From: Petrolisthes cinctipes
Lineage: Eukaryota > Arthropoda > Malacostraca > Decapoda > Porcellanidae
Assembly: GCA_033782935.1 (NCBI GenBank)
Contig: JAWQEG010001306.1
Coordinates: forward strand, 2,170,001 to 2,234,000
DNA: 64,000 bases
Reading direction: 5' to 3'
The translations under genes were made by a program, and so were the position numbers. A model generated the notes under the pieces. The model was not told where the DNA came from. It searched no databases and saw only the letters and a program-made list of their open reading frames with translations. Each line of letters opens with the position of its first letter. Positions within the stretch are counted from its first letter, which is position 1. Of this stretch, positions 50,310 through 62,263 are shown piece by piece.

Positions 50310-53300
50310 GCTAGAATATTTTCAAAATATAGGCTAAAAACATGCTAAAAATCGACATTTTAGGTGCCAAAAAATCGATATCTCAAATTCAGTCCCAAAA
50401 CACCCGAAAATTCGATATTTAGAGGTCCCAGAAGGTATCTATCTGTACATGCCTACTCCGTGTTAGAGTATTTTCAAAATTCAGGCCCAAAACATGCTGA
50501 AAATCGATATTTTTGGTGCCCAAAGTCAATATGTGCATGTATCTTCTGTACCCGTTTATATCTCAAATTCAGGCTCAAAACACCCGAAAATTCAATATTT
50601 TGGGGTCCCAGAAGCAATCTGTACAGTGCTAGAATATTTTCAAAATATAGGCTAAAAACATGCTAAAAATCGATCTTTTAGGTGCCAAAAAGTCGATATC
50701 TCAAATTCAGTCCCAAAACACCCGAAAATTCGATATTTAGGGGTCCCAGAAGCGATCTGTACATGCCTACTCCGTGTTAGAGTATTTTCAAAATACATGC
50801 TCAAAACATGCTAAAAATCGATCTTTTAGGTGCACAAAAGTCGATATGTGCATGCATCTTCAGTACCCGTTTATATCTCAAATTCAGGCTCAAAACACCC
50901 GAAAATTCAATATTTTGGGGTCCCAGAAGCAATCTGTACATGCCTACTCAGTGTTAGAGTATTTTCAAAATACAGGCCCAAAACATGCTGAAAATCGATA
51001 TTTTAGATGCCCAAAGTCAATATGTGCATGTATCTTCTGTACCCGTTTATATCTCAAATTCAGGCTCAAAACACCCGAAAATTCAATATTTTGGGGTCCC
51101 AGAAGCAATCTGTACATGCCTACTCAGTGCTAGAATATTTTCAAAATATAGGCTAAAAACATGCTAAAAATCGATCTTTTAGGTGCCAAAAAGTCGATAT
51201 CTCAAATTCAGTCCCAAAACACCCGAAAATTCGATATTTAGGGGTCCCAGAAGCGATCTGTACATGCCTACTCCGTGTTAGAGTATTTTCAAAATACATG
51301 CTCAAAACATACTGAAAATCGATCTTTTAGGTGCACAAAAGTCGATATGTGCATGCATCTTCAGTACCCGTTTATATCTCAAATTCAGGCTCAAAACACC
51401 CGAAAATTCAATATTTTGGGGTCCCAGAAGCGATCTGTACATGCCTACTCCGTGTTAGAGTATTTTCAAAATTCAGGCCCAAAACATGCTGAAAATCGAT
51501 ATTTTTGGTGCCCAAAGTCAATATGTGCATGTATCTTCTGTACCCGTTTATATCTCAAATTCAGGCTCAAAACACCCGAAAATTCAATATTTTGGGGTCC
51601 CAGAAGCAATCTGTACATGCCTACTCAGTGCTAGAATATTTTCAAAATATAGGCTAAAAACATGCTAAAAATCGATCTTTTAGGTGCCAAAAAGTCAATA
51701 TCTCAAATTCAGTCCCAAAACACCTGAAAATTCGATATTTAGGGGTCCCAGAAGCGATCTGTACATGCCTACTCCGTGTTAGAGTATTTTCAAAATGCAT
51801 GCTCAAAACATACTGAAAATCGATCTTTTAGGTGCACAAAAGTCGATATGTGCATGCATCTTCAGTACCCGTTTATATCTCAAATTCAGGCTCAAAACAC
51901 CCGAAAATTCAATATTTTGGGGTCCCAGAAGCAATCTGTACATGCCTACACAGTGCTATAATATTTTCAAAATATAGGCTAAAAACATGCTAAAAATCGA
52001 CATTTTAGGTGCCAAAAAATCGATATCTCAAATTCAGTCCCAAAACACCCGAAAATTCGATATTTAGAGGTCCCAGAAGGTATCTGTACATGCCTACTCC
52101 GTGTTAGAGTATTTTCAAAATACAGGCCAAAAACATACTGAAAATTGATCTTTTAGGTGCACAAAAGTCGATATGTGCATGCATCTTCAGTACCCGTTTA
52201 TATCTCAAATTCAGGCTCAAAACACCCTAAAATTCAATATTTTGGGGTCCCAGAAGCAATCTGTACATGCCTACTCAGTGTTAGAGTATTTTCAAAATAC
52301 AGGCCCAAAACATGCTCAAAATCGATATTTTAGATGCCCAAAGTCAATATGTGCATGTATCTTCTGTACCCGTTTATATCTCAAATTCAGGCTCAAAACA
52401 CCCGAAAATTCAATATTTTGGGGTCCCAGAAGCAATCTGTACATGCCTACACAGTGCTAGAATATTTTCAAAATATAGGCTAAAAACATGCTAAAAATCG
52501 ACATTTTAGGTGCCAAAAAATCGATATCTCAAATTCAGTCCCAAAACACCCGAAAATTCGATATTTAGAGGTCCCAGAAGGTATCTGAACATGCCTACTC
52601 CGTGTTAGAGTATTTTCAAAATACAGGCCAAAAACATACTGAAAATCGATCTTTTAGGTGCCCAAAAGTCGATATGTGCATGCATCTTCTGTACCCGTTT
52701 ATATCTCAAATTCTGGCCCTAAACACCCGAAAATTCGATATTTTGGGGTCCCAGAAGCGATCTGTACATGCCTACTCCGTGTTAGAGTATTTTCAAAATT
52801 CAGGCCCAAAACATGCTGAAAATCGATATTTTTGGTGCCCAAAGTCAATATGTGCATGTATCTTCTGTACCCGTTTATATCTCAAATTCAGGCTCAAAAC
52901 ACCCGAAAATTCAATATTTTGGGGTCCCAGAAGCAATCTGTACATGCCTACTCAGTGCTAGAATATTTTTTTAAAATATAGGCTAAAAACATGCTAAAAA
53001 TCGATCTTTTAGGTGCCAAAAAGTCAATATCTCAAATTCAGTCCCAAAACACCCGAAAATTCGATATTTAGGGGTCCCAGAAGCGATCTGTACATGCCTA
53101 CTCCGTGTTAGAGTATTTTCAAAATACATGCTCAAAACATACTGAAAATCGATCTTTTAGGTGCACAAAAGTCGATATGTGCATGCATCTTCAGTACCCG
53201 TTTATATCTCAAATTCAGGCTCAAAACACCCGAAAATTTAATATTTTGGGGTCCCAGAAGCAATCTGTACATGCCTACTCAGTGTTAGAGTATTTTCAAA

Positions 53301-54607
53301 ATACAGGCCCAAAACATGCTGAAAATCGATATTTTAGATGCCCAAAGTCAATATGTGCATGTATCTTCTGTACCCGTTTATATCTCAAATTCAGGCTCAA
53401 AACACCCGAAAATTCAATATTTTGGGGTCCCAGAAGCAATCTGTACATGCCTACACAGTGCTAGAATATTTTCAAAATATAGGCTAAAAACATGCTAAAA
53501 ATCGATCTTTTAGGTGCCAAAAAGTCGATATCTCAAATTCAGTCCCAAAACACCCGAAAATTCGATATTTAGGGGTCCCAGAAGCGATCTGTACATGCCT
53601 ACTCCGTGTTAGAGTATTTTCAAAATACATGCTCAAAACATACTGAAAATCGATCTTTTAGGTGCACAAAAGTCGATATGTGCATGCATCTTCAGTACCC
53701 GTTTATATCTCAAATTCAGGCTCAAAACACCCGAAAATTCAATATTTTGGGGTCCCAGAAGCAATCTGTACATGCCTACTCAGTGTTAGAGTATTTTCAA
53801 AATACAGGCCCAAAACATGCTGAAAATCGATATTTTAGATGCCCAAAGTCAATATGTGCATGTATCTTCTGTACCCGTTTATATCTCAAATTCAGGCTCA
53901 AAACACCCGAAAATTCAATATTTTGGGGTCCCAGAAGCAATCTGTACATGCCTACTCAGTGCTAGAATATTTTCAAAATATAGGCTAAAAACATGCTAAA
54001 AATCGATCTTTTAGGTGCCAAAAAGTCGATATCTCAAATTCAGTCCCAAAACACCCGAAAATTCGATATTTAGGGTTCCCAGAAGCTATCTGTACATGCC
54101 TACTTCGTGTTATAGTGTTTTCAAAATACATGCTCAAAACATACTGAAAATCGATCTTTTAGGTGCACAAAAGTCGATATGTGCATGCATCTTCAGTACC
54201 CGTTTATATCTCAAATTCAGGCTCAAAACACCCGAAAATTCAATATTTTGGGGTCCCAGAAGCAATCTGTACATGCCTACTCAGTGTTAGAGTATTTTCA
54301 GAATACAGGCCCAAAACATGCTGAAAATCGATATTTTAGATGCCCAAAGTCAATATGTGCATGTATCTTCTGTACCCGTTTATATCTCAAATTCAGGCTC
54401 AAAACAAACGAAAATTCAATATTTTGGGGTCCCAGAAGCAATCTGTACATGCCTACACAGTGCTAGAATATTTTCAAAATATAGGCTAAAAACATGCTAA
54501 AAATCGACATTTTAGGTGCCAAAAAATCGATATCTCAAATTCAGTCCCAAAACACCCAAAAATTCGATATTTAGAGGTCCCAGAAGGTATCTGTACATGC
54601 CTACTCC
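50310..54607 (+). repeat. Segmental duplication, copy 1 (about 4.3 kb)
   Basis: Composition is C2+4, B2Δ10C1, A1B1C1, A1B2C1, A1C2, A1B1C2, A2B2C1+2, A1B1C1, A1B1C1, A1B1C2. Boundaries inside are 50460, 50774, 51275, 51776, 52101, 52602, 53105, 53606 and 54107. Private marks are 'ggtatctatctgtac' (50432), 'caaaacatgctaaaaatcg' (50801), 'gtgctataatatt' (51953), 'tctgaacatgcc' (52585), 'gaatatttttttaaaatat' (52962) and 'cttcgtgttatagtg' (54104). All recur about 5 kb downstream. Confidence 0.9.
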
Positions 54608-55453
54608 GTGTTAGAGTATTTTCAAAATACAGGCCAAAAACATACTGAAAATCGATCTTTTAGGTGCCCAAAAGTCGATATGTGCATGCATCTTCTGTAC
54701 CCGTTTATAACTCAAATTCTGGCCTTAAACACCCGAAAATTCGATATTTTTGGGTCCCAGAAGCGATCTGTACATGCCTACTCCGTGTTAGAGTATTTTC
54801 AAAATTCAGGCCCAAAACATGCTGAAAATCGATATTTTTGGTGCCCAAAGTCAATATGTGCATGTATCTTCTGTACCCGTTTATATCTCAAATTCAGGCT
54901 CAAAACACCCGAAAATTCAATATTTTGGGGTCCCAGAAGCAATCTGTACAGTGCTAGAATATTTTCAAAATATAGGCTAAAAACATGCTAAAAATCGATC
55001 TTTTAGGTGCCAAAAAGTCGATATCTCAAATTCAGTCCCAAAACACCCGAAAATTCGATATTTTGGGGTCCCAGAAGCGATCTGTACATGCCTACTCCGT
55101 GTTAGAGTATTTTCAAAATACAGGCCAAAAACATACTGAAAATCGATCTTTTAGGTGCACAAAAGTCGATATGTGCATGCATCTTCAGTACCCGTTTATA
55201 TCTCAAATTCAGGCTCAAAACACCCGAAAATTAAATATTTTGGGGTCCCAGAAGCAATCTGTACATGCCTACTCAGTGTTAGAGTATTTTCAAAATACAG
55301 GCCCAAAACATGCTGAAAATCGATATTTTAGGTGCCCAAAGTCAATATGTGCATGTATCTTCTGTACCCGTTTATATCTCAAATTCAGGCTCAAAACACC
55401 CGAAAATTCAATATTTTGGGGTCCCAGAAGCAATCTGTACATGCCTACACAGT
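54608..55453 (+). repeat. Spacer between the two segmental copies: A2B2Δ10C1, A1B1
   Basis: Units start at 54608 (491 bp) and 55099. These 846 bp separate the two 4-kb copies but are ordinary satellite. The C of the first unit ends 'gatattttggggtccc', like an A or B, and the A at 55099 begins 'caggccaaaaac' but continues as A1. Its B has 'attttaggtgcccaaag' in place of 'attttagatgccc'. Confidence 0.82.
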
Positions 55454-58400
55454 GCTAGAATATTTTCAAAATATAGGCTAAAAACATGCTAAAAATCGAC
55501 ATTTTAGGTGCCAAAAAATCGATATCTCAAATTCAGTCCCAAAACACCCGAAAATTCGATATTTAGAGGTCCCAGAAGGTATCTATCTGTACATGCCTAC
55601 TCCGTGTTAGAGTATTTTCAAAATTCAGGCCCAAAACATGCTGAAAATCGATATTTTTGGTGCCCAAAGTCAATATGTGCATGTATCTTCTGTACCCGTT
55701 TATATCTCAAATTCAGGCTCAAAACACCCGAAAATTCAATATTTTGGGGTCCCAGAAGCAATCTGTACAGTGCTAGAATATTTTCAAAATATAGGCTAAA
55801 AACATGCTAAAAATCGATCTTTTAGGTGCCAAAAAGTCGATATCTCAAATTCAGTCCCAAAACACCCGAAAATTCGATATTTAGGGGTCCCAGAAGCGAT
55901 CTGTACATGCCTACTCCGTGTTAGAGTATTTTCAAAATACATGCTCAAAACATGCTAAAAATCGATCTTTTAGGTGCACAAAAGTCGATATGTGCATGCA
56001 TCTTCAGTACCCGTTTATATCTCAAATTCAGGCTCAAAACACCCGAAAATTCAATATTTTGGGGTCCCAGAAGCAATCTGTACATGCCTACTCAGTGTTA
56101 GAGTATTTTCAAAATACAGGCCCAAAACATGCTGAAAATCGATATTTTAGATGCCCAAAGTCAATATGTGCATGTATCTTCTGTACCCGTTTATATCTCA
56201 AATTCAGGCTCAAAACACCCGAAAATTCAATATTTTGGGGTCCCAGAAGCAATCTGTACATGCCTACTCAGTGCTAGAATATTTTCAAAATATAGGCTAA
56301 AAACATGCTAAAAATCGATCTTTTAGGTGCCAAAAAGTCGATATCTCAAATTCAGTCCCAAAACACCCGAAAATTCGATATTTAGGGGTCCCAGAAGCGA
56401 TCTGTACATGCCTACTCCGTGTTAGAGTATTTTCAAAATACATGCTCAAAACATACTGAAAATCGATCTTTTAGGTGCACAAAAGTCGATATGTGCATGC
56501 ATCTTCAGTACCCGTTTATATCTCAAATTCAGGCTCAAAACACCCGAAAATTCAATATTTTGGGGTCCCAGAAGCGATCTGTACATGCCTACTCCGTGTT
56601 AGAGTATTTTCAAAATTCAGGCCCAAAACATGCTGAAAATCGATATTTTTGGTGCCCAAAGTCAATATGTGCATGTATCTTCTGTACCCGTTTATATCTC
56701 AAATTCAGGCTCAAAACACCCGAAAATTCAATATTTTGGGGTCCCAGAAGCAATCTGTACATGCCTACTCAGTGCTAGAATATTTTCAAAATATAGGCTA
56801 AAAACATGCTAAAAATCGATCTTTTAGGTGCCAAAAAGTCAATATCTCAAATTCAGTCCCAAAACACCTGAAAATTCGATATTTAGGGGTCCCAGAAGCG
56901 ATCTGTACATGCCTACTCCGTGTTAGAGTATTTTCAAAATGCATGCTCAAAACATACTGAAAATCGATCTTTTAGGTGCACAAAAGTCGATATGTGCATG
57001 CATCTTCAGTACCCGTTTATATCTCAAATTCAGGCTCAAAACACCCGAAAATTCAATATTTTGGGGTCCCAGAAGCAATCTGTACATGCCTACACAGTGC
57101 TATAATATTTTCAAAATATAGGCTAAAAACATGCTAAAAATCGACATTTTAGGTGCCAAAAAATCGATATCTCAAATTCAGTCCCAAAACACCCGAAAAT
57201 TCGATATTTAGAGGTCCCAGAAGGTATCTGTACATGCCTACTCCGTGTTAGAGTATTTTCAAAATACAGGCCAAAAACATACTGAAAATTGATCTTTTAG
57301 GTGCACAAAAGTCGATATGTGCATGCATCTTCAGTACCCGTTTATATCTCAAATTCAGGCTCAAAACACCCTAAAATTCAATATTTTGGGGTCCCAGAAG
57401 CAATCTGTACATGCCTACTCAGTGTTAGAGTATTTTCAAAATACAGGCCCAAAACATGCTCAAAATCGATATTTTAGATGCCCAAAGTCAATATGTGCAT
57501 GTATCTTCTGTACCCGTTTATATCTCAAATTCAGGCTCAAAACACCCGAAAATTCAATATTTTGGGGTCCCAGAAGCAATCTGTACATGCCTACACAGTG
57601 CTAGAATATTTTCAAAATATAGGCTAAAAACATGCTAAAAATCGACATTTTAGGTGCCAAAAAATCGATATCTCAAATTCAGTCCCAAAACACCCGAAAA
57701 TTCGATATTTAGAGGTCCCAGAAGGTATCTGAACATGCCTACTCCGTGTTAGAGTATTTTCAAAATACAGGCCAAAAACATACTGAAAATCGATATTTTT
57801 GGTGCCCAAAGTCAATATGTGCATGTATCTTCTGTACCCGTTTATATCTCAAATTCAGGCTCAAAACACCCGAAAATTCAATATTTTGGGGTCCCAGAAG
57901 CAATCTGTACATGCCTACTCAGTGCTAGAATATTTTTTTAAAATATAGGCTAAAAACATGCTAAAAATCGATCTTTTAGGTGCCAAAAAGTCAATATCTC
58001 AAATTCAGTCCCAAAACACCCGAAAATTCGATATTTAGGGGTCCCAGAAGCGATCTGTACATGCCTACTCCGTGTTAGAGTATTTTCAAAATACATGCTC
58101 AAAACATACTGAAAATCGATCTTTTAGGTGCACAAAAGTCGATATGTGCATGCATCTTCAGTACCCGTTTATATCTCAAATTCAGGCTCAAAACACCCGA
58201 AAATTTAATATTTTGGGGTCCCAGAAGCAATCTGTACATGCCTACTCAGTGTTAGAGTATTTTCAAAATACAGGCCCAAAACATGCTGAAAATCGATATT
58301 TTAGATGCCCAAAGTCAATATGTGCATGTATCTTCTGTACCCGTTTATATCTCAAATTCAGGCTCAAAACACCCGAAAATTCAATATTTTGGGGTCCCAG

Positions 58401-59574
58401 AAGCAATCTGTACATGCCTACACAGTGCTAGAATATTTTCAAAATATAGGCTAAAAACATGCTAAAAATCGATCTTTTAGGTGCCAAAAAGTCGATATCT
58501 CAAATTCAGTCCCAAAACACCCGAAAATTCGATATTTAGGGGTCCCAGAAGCGATCTGTACATGCCTACTCCGTGTTAGAGTATTTTCAAAATACATGCT
58601 CAAAACATACTGAAAATCGATCTTTTAGGTGCACAAAAGTCGATATGTGCATGCATCTTCAGTACCCGTTTATATCTCAAATTCAGGCTCAAAACACCCG
58701 AAAATTCAATATTTTGGGGTCCCAGAAGCAATCTGTACATGCCTACTCAGTGTTAGAGTATTTTCAAAATACAGGCCCAAAACATGCTGAAAATCGATAT
58801 TTTAGATGCCCAAAGTCAATATGTGCATGTATCTTCTGTACCCGTTTATATCTCAAATTCAGGCTCAAAACACCCGAAAATTCAATATTTTGGGGTCCCA
58901 GAAGCAATCTGTACATGCCTACTCAGTGCTAGAATATTTTCAAAATATAGGCTAAAAACATGCTAAAAATCGATCTTTTAGGTGCCAAAAAGTCGATATC
59001 TCAAATTCAGTCCCAAAACACCCGAAAATTCGATATTTAGGGTTCCCAGAAGCTATCTGTACATGCCTACTTCGTGTTATAGTGTTTTCAAAATACATGC
59101 TCAAAACATACTGAAAATCGATCTTTTAGGTGCACAAAAGTCGATATGTGCATGCATCTTCAGTACCCGTTTATATCTCAAATTCAGGCTCAAAACACCC
59201 GAAAATTCAATATTTTGGGGTCCCAGAAGCAATCTGTACATGCCTACTCAGTGTTAGAGTATTTTCAAAATACAGGCCCAAAACATGCTGAAAATCGATA
59301 TTTTAGATGCCCAAAGTCAATATGTGCATGTATCTTCTGTACCCGTTTATATCTCAAATTCAGGCTCAAAACACCCGAAAATTCAATATTTTGGGGTCCC
59401 AGAAGCAATCTGTACATGCCTACACAGTGCTAGAATATTTTCAAAATATAGGCTAAAAACATGCTAAAAATCGACATTTTAGGTGCCAAAAAATCGATAT
59501 CTCAAATTCAGTCCCAAAACACCCGAAAATTCGATATTTAGAGGTCCCAGAAGGTATCTGTACATGCCTACTCC
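55454..59574 (+). repeat. Segmental duplication, copy 2 (about 4.1 kb, one monomer shorter)
   Basis: Boundaries inside are 55604, 55918, 56419, 56920, 57245, 57746, 58072, 58573 and 59074. The offset to copy 1 is 5144 bp up to 57746 and 4967 bp from 58072 on. The change is exactly 177 bp. The A2B2 pair of copy 1 (52602-52954) is replaced here by a single A2/B2 hybrid at 57746 ('caggccaaaaacatactg' then 'atttttggtgccc'). Apart from that the copies are almost identical. Confidence 0.9.
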
Positions 59575-61057
59575 GTGTTAGAGTATTTTCAAAATACAGG
59601 CCAAAAACATACTGAAAATCGATCTTTTAGGTGCCCAAAAGTCGATATGTGCATGCATCTTCTATACCCGTTTATATCTCAAATTCTGGCCCTAAACACC
59701 CGAAAATTCGATATTTTAGGGTCCCAGAAGCGATCTGTACATGCCTACTCCTTGTTAGAGTATTTTCAAAATTCAGGCCCAAAACATGCTAAAAATCGAT
59801 ATTTTTGGTGCCCAAAGTCAATATGTGCATGTATCTTCTGTACCCGTTTATATCTCAAATTCAGGCTCAAAACACCCGAAAATTCAATATTTTGGGGTCC
59901 CAGAAGCAATCTGTAGAGTGCTAGAATATTTTCAAAATATAGGCTAAAAACATGCTAAAAATCGATCTTTTAGGTGCCAAAAAGTCGATATCTCAAATTC
60001 AGTCCCAAAACACCCTAAAATTCGATATTTAGTGGTCCCAGAAGCGATCTGTACATGCCTACTCCGTGTTAGAGTATTTTCAAAATACATGCTCAAAACA
60101 TACTGAAAATCGATCTTTTAGGTGCACAAAAGTCGATATGTGCATGCATCTTCTGTACCCGTTTATATCTCAAATTCAGGCTCAAAACACCCGAAAATTC
60201 AATATTTTGGGGTCCCAGAAGCAATCTGTACATGCCTACTCAGTGCTAGAATATTTTCAAAATATAGGCTAAAAACATGCTAACAATCGATCTTTTAGGT
60301 GCCAAAAAGTCGATATCTCAAATTCAGTCCCAAAACACCCGAAAATTCGATATTTAGGGGTCCCAGAAGCGATCTGTACATGCCTACTCCGTGTTAGAGT
60401 ATTTTCAAAATACAGCCCAAAAACATACTGAAAATCGATCTTTTAGGTGCCCAAAAGTCGATATGTGCATTCATCTTCTGTACCCGTTTATATCTCAAAT
60501 TCTGGCACTAAACTCCCGAAAATTCGATATTTTGGGGTCCCAGAAGCGATCTGTACATGCCTACTCCGTGTTAGAGTATTTTCAAAATTCAGGCCCAAAA
60601 CATGCTGAAAATCGATATTTTTGGTGCCCAAAGTCAATATGTGCATGTATCTTCTGTACCCGTTTATATCTCAAATTCAGGCTCAAAACTCCCGAAAATT
60701 CAATATTTTGGGGTCCCAGAAGCAATCTGTAGATGCCTACTCTGTGATAGAGTATTTTCAAAATACAGGCCCAAAACATGCTGAAAATCGATATTTTAGA
60801 TGCCCAAAGTCAATATGTGCATGTATCTTCTGTACCCGTTTATATCTCAAATTCAGGCTCAAAACACCCGAAAATTCAATATTTTGGGGTCCCAGAAGCA
60901 ATCTGTACAGTGCTAGAATATTTTCAAAATATAGGCTAAAAACATGCTAAAAATCGATCTTTTAGGTGCCAAAAAGTCGATATCTCAAATTCAGTCCCAA
61001 AACACCCGAAAATTCGATATTTAGGGGTCCCAGAAGCGATCTGTACATGCTTACTCC
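59575..61057 (+). repeat. Units: A2B2Δ10C1, A1C1, A2B2-B1Δ10-C1
   Basis: Units start at 59575 (491 bp), 60066 (325 bp) and 60391 (667 bp). The first B ends 'ctgtagagtgctag'. The third unit has a doubled B (B2 then B1 at 60744, introduced by 'ctctgtgatagag'). Private marks 'cagcccaaaaacatac', 'ggcactaaactcccg' and 'caaaactcccg' recur 1196 bp downstream. Confidence 0.84.
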
Positions 61058-62263
61058 GTGTTAGAGTATTTTCAAAATACATGCTCAAAACATACTGAAA
61101 ATCGATCTTTTAGGTGCACAAAAGTCGATATGTGCATGCATCTTCAGTACCCGTTTATATCTCAAATTCAGGCTCAAAACACCCGAAAATTCAATATTTT
61201 GGGGTCCCAGAAGCAATCTGTACATGCCTACTCAGTGTTAGAGTATTTTCAAAATACAGGCCCAAAATATGCTGAAAATCGATATTTTAGATGCCCAAAG
61301 TCAATATGTGCATGTATCTTTTGTACCCGTTTATATCTCAAATTCAGGCTCAAAACACCCGAAAATTCAATATTTTGGGGTCTCAGAAGCAATCTGTACA
61401 TGCCTACTCTGTGTTAGAGTATTTTCAAAATACAGGCCCAAAACATGCTGAAAATCGATATTTTAGATGCCCAAAGTCAATATGTGCATGTATCTTCTGT
61501 ACCCGTTTATATCTCAAATTCAGGCTCAAAACACCCGAAAATTCAATATTTTGGGGTCCCAGAAGCGATCTGTACATGCCTACTCCGTGTTAGAGTATTT
61601 TCAAAATACAGCCCAAAAACATACTGAAAATCGATCTTTTAGGTGCCCAAAAGTCGATATGTGCAATTATCTTCTGTACCCGTTTATATCTCAAATTCTG
61701 GCACTAAACTCCCGAAAATTCGATATTTTGGGGTCCCAGAAGCGATCTGTACATGCCTACTCCGTGTTAGAGTATTTTCAAAATTCAGGCCCAAAACATG
61801 CTGAAAATCGATATTTTTGGTGCCCAAAGTCAATATGTGCATGTATCTTCTGTACCCGTTTATATCTCAAATTCAGGCTCAAAACTCCCGAAAATTCAAT
61901 ATTTTGGGGTCTCAGAAGCAATCTGTACATGCCTACTCTGTGTTAGAGTATTTTCAAAATACAGGCCCAAAACATGCTGAAAATCGATATTTTAGATGCC
62001 CAAAGTCAATATGTGCATGTATCTTCTGTACCCGTTTATATCTCAAATTCGGGCTCAAAACACCCGAAAATTCAATATTTTGGGGTCCCAGAAGCAATCT
62101 GTACATGCCTACACAGTGCTAGAATATTTTCAAAATATAGGCGAAAAACATGCTAAAAATCGACATTTTAGGTGCCAAAAAATCGATATCTCAAATTTAG
62201 TCCCAAAACACCCGAAAATTCGATATTTAGAGGTCCCAGAAGGTATCTGTACATGCCTACTCC
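61058..62263 (+). repeat. Seven-monomer run with a single terminal C: A1-B1-B1-A2-B2-B1-C2 (1206 bp)
   Basis: Monomers start near 61058, 61411, 61587, 61764, 61940 and 62116, with the first B at 61235. Only one C occurs in 1206 bp, where a normal array would have two. The A2-B2 part repeats 60391-60743 at +1196 bp. Two monomers are introduced by the rare 'ctctgtgttagag'. This is the longest run without a C that I found. Confidence 0.86.

Noticed and set aside
50310..59574. Assembly artefact as explanation of the near-identical 4-kb copies
   Set aside because: Not excluded, but the copies differ by a 177-bp loss and some single bases (for example 'caaaacaaacgaaaattc' and 'ttttcagaatacagg' only in copy 1), so they are not a simple duplicated contig. 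Spanning long reads would settle it.
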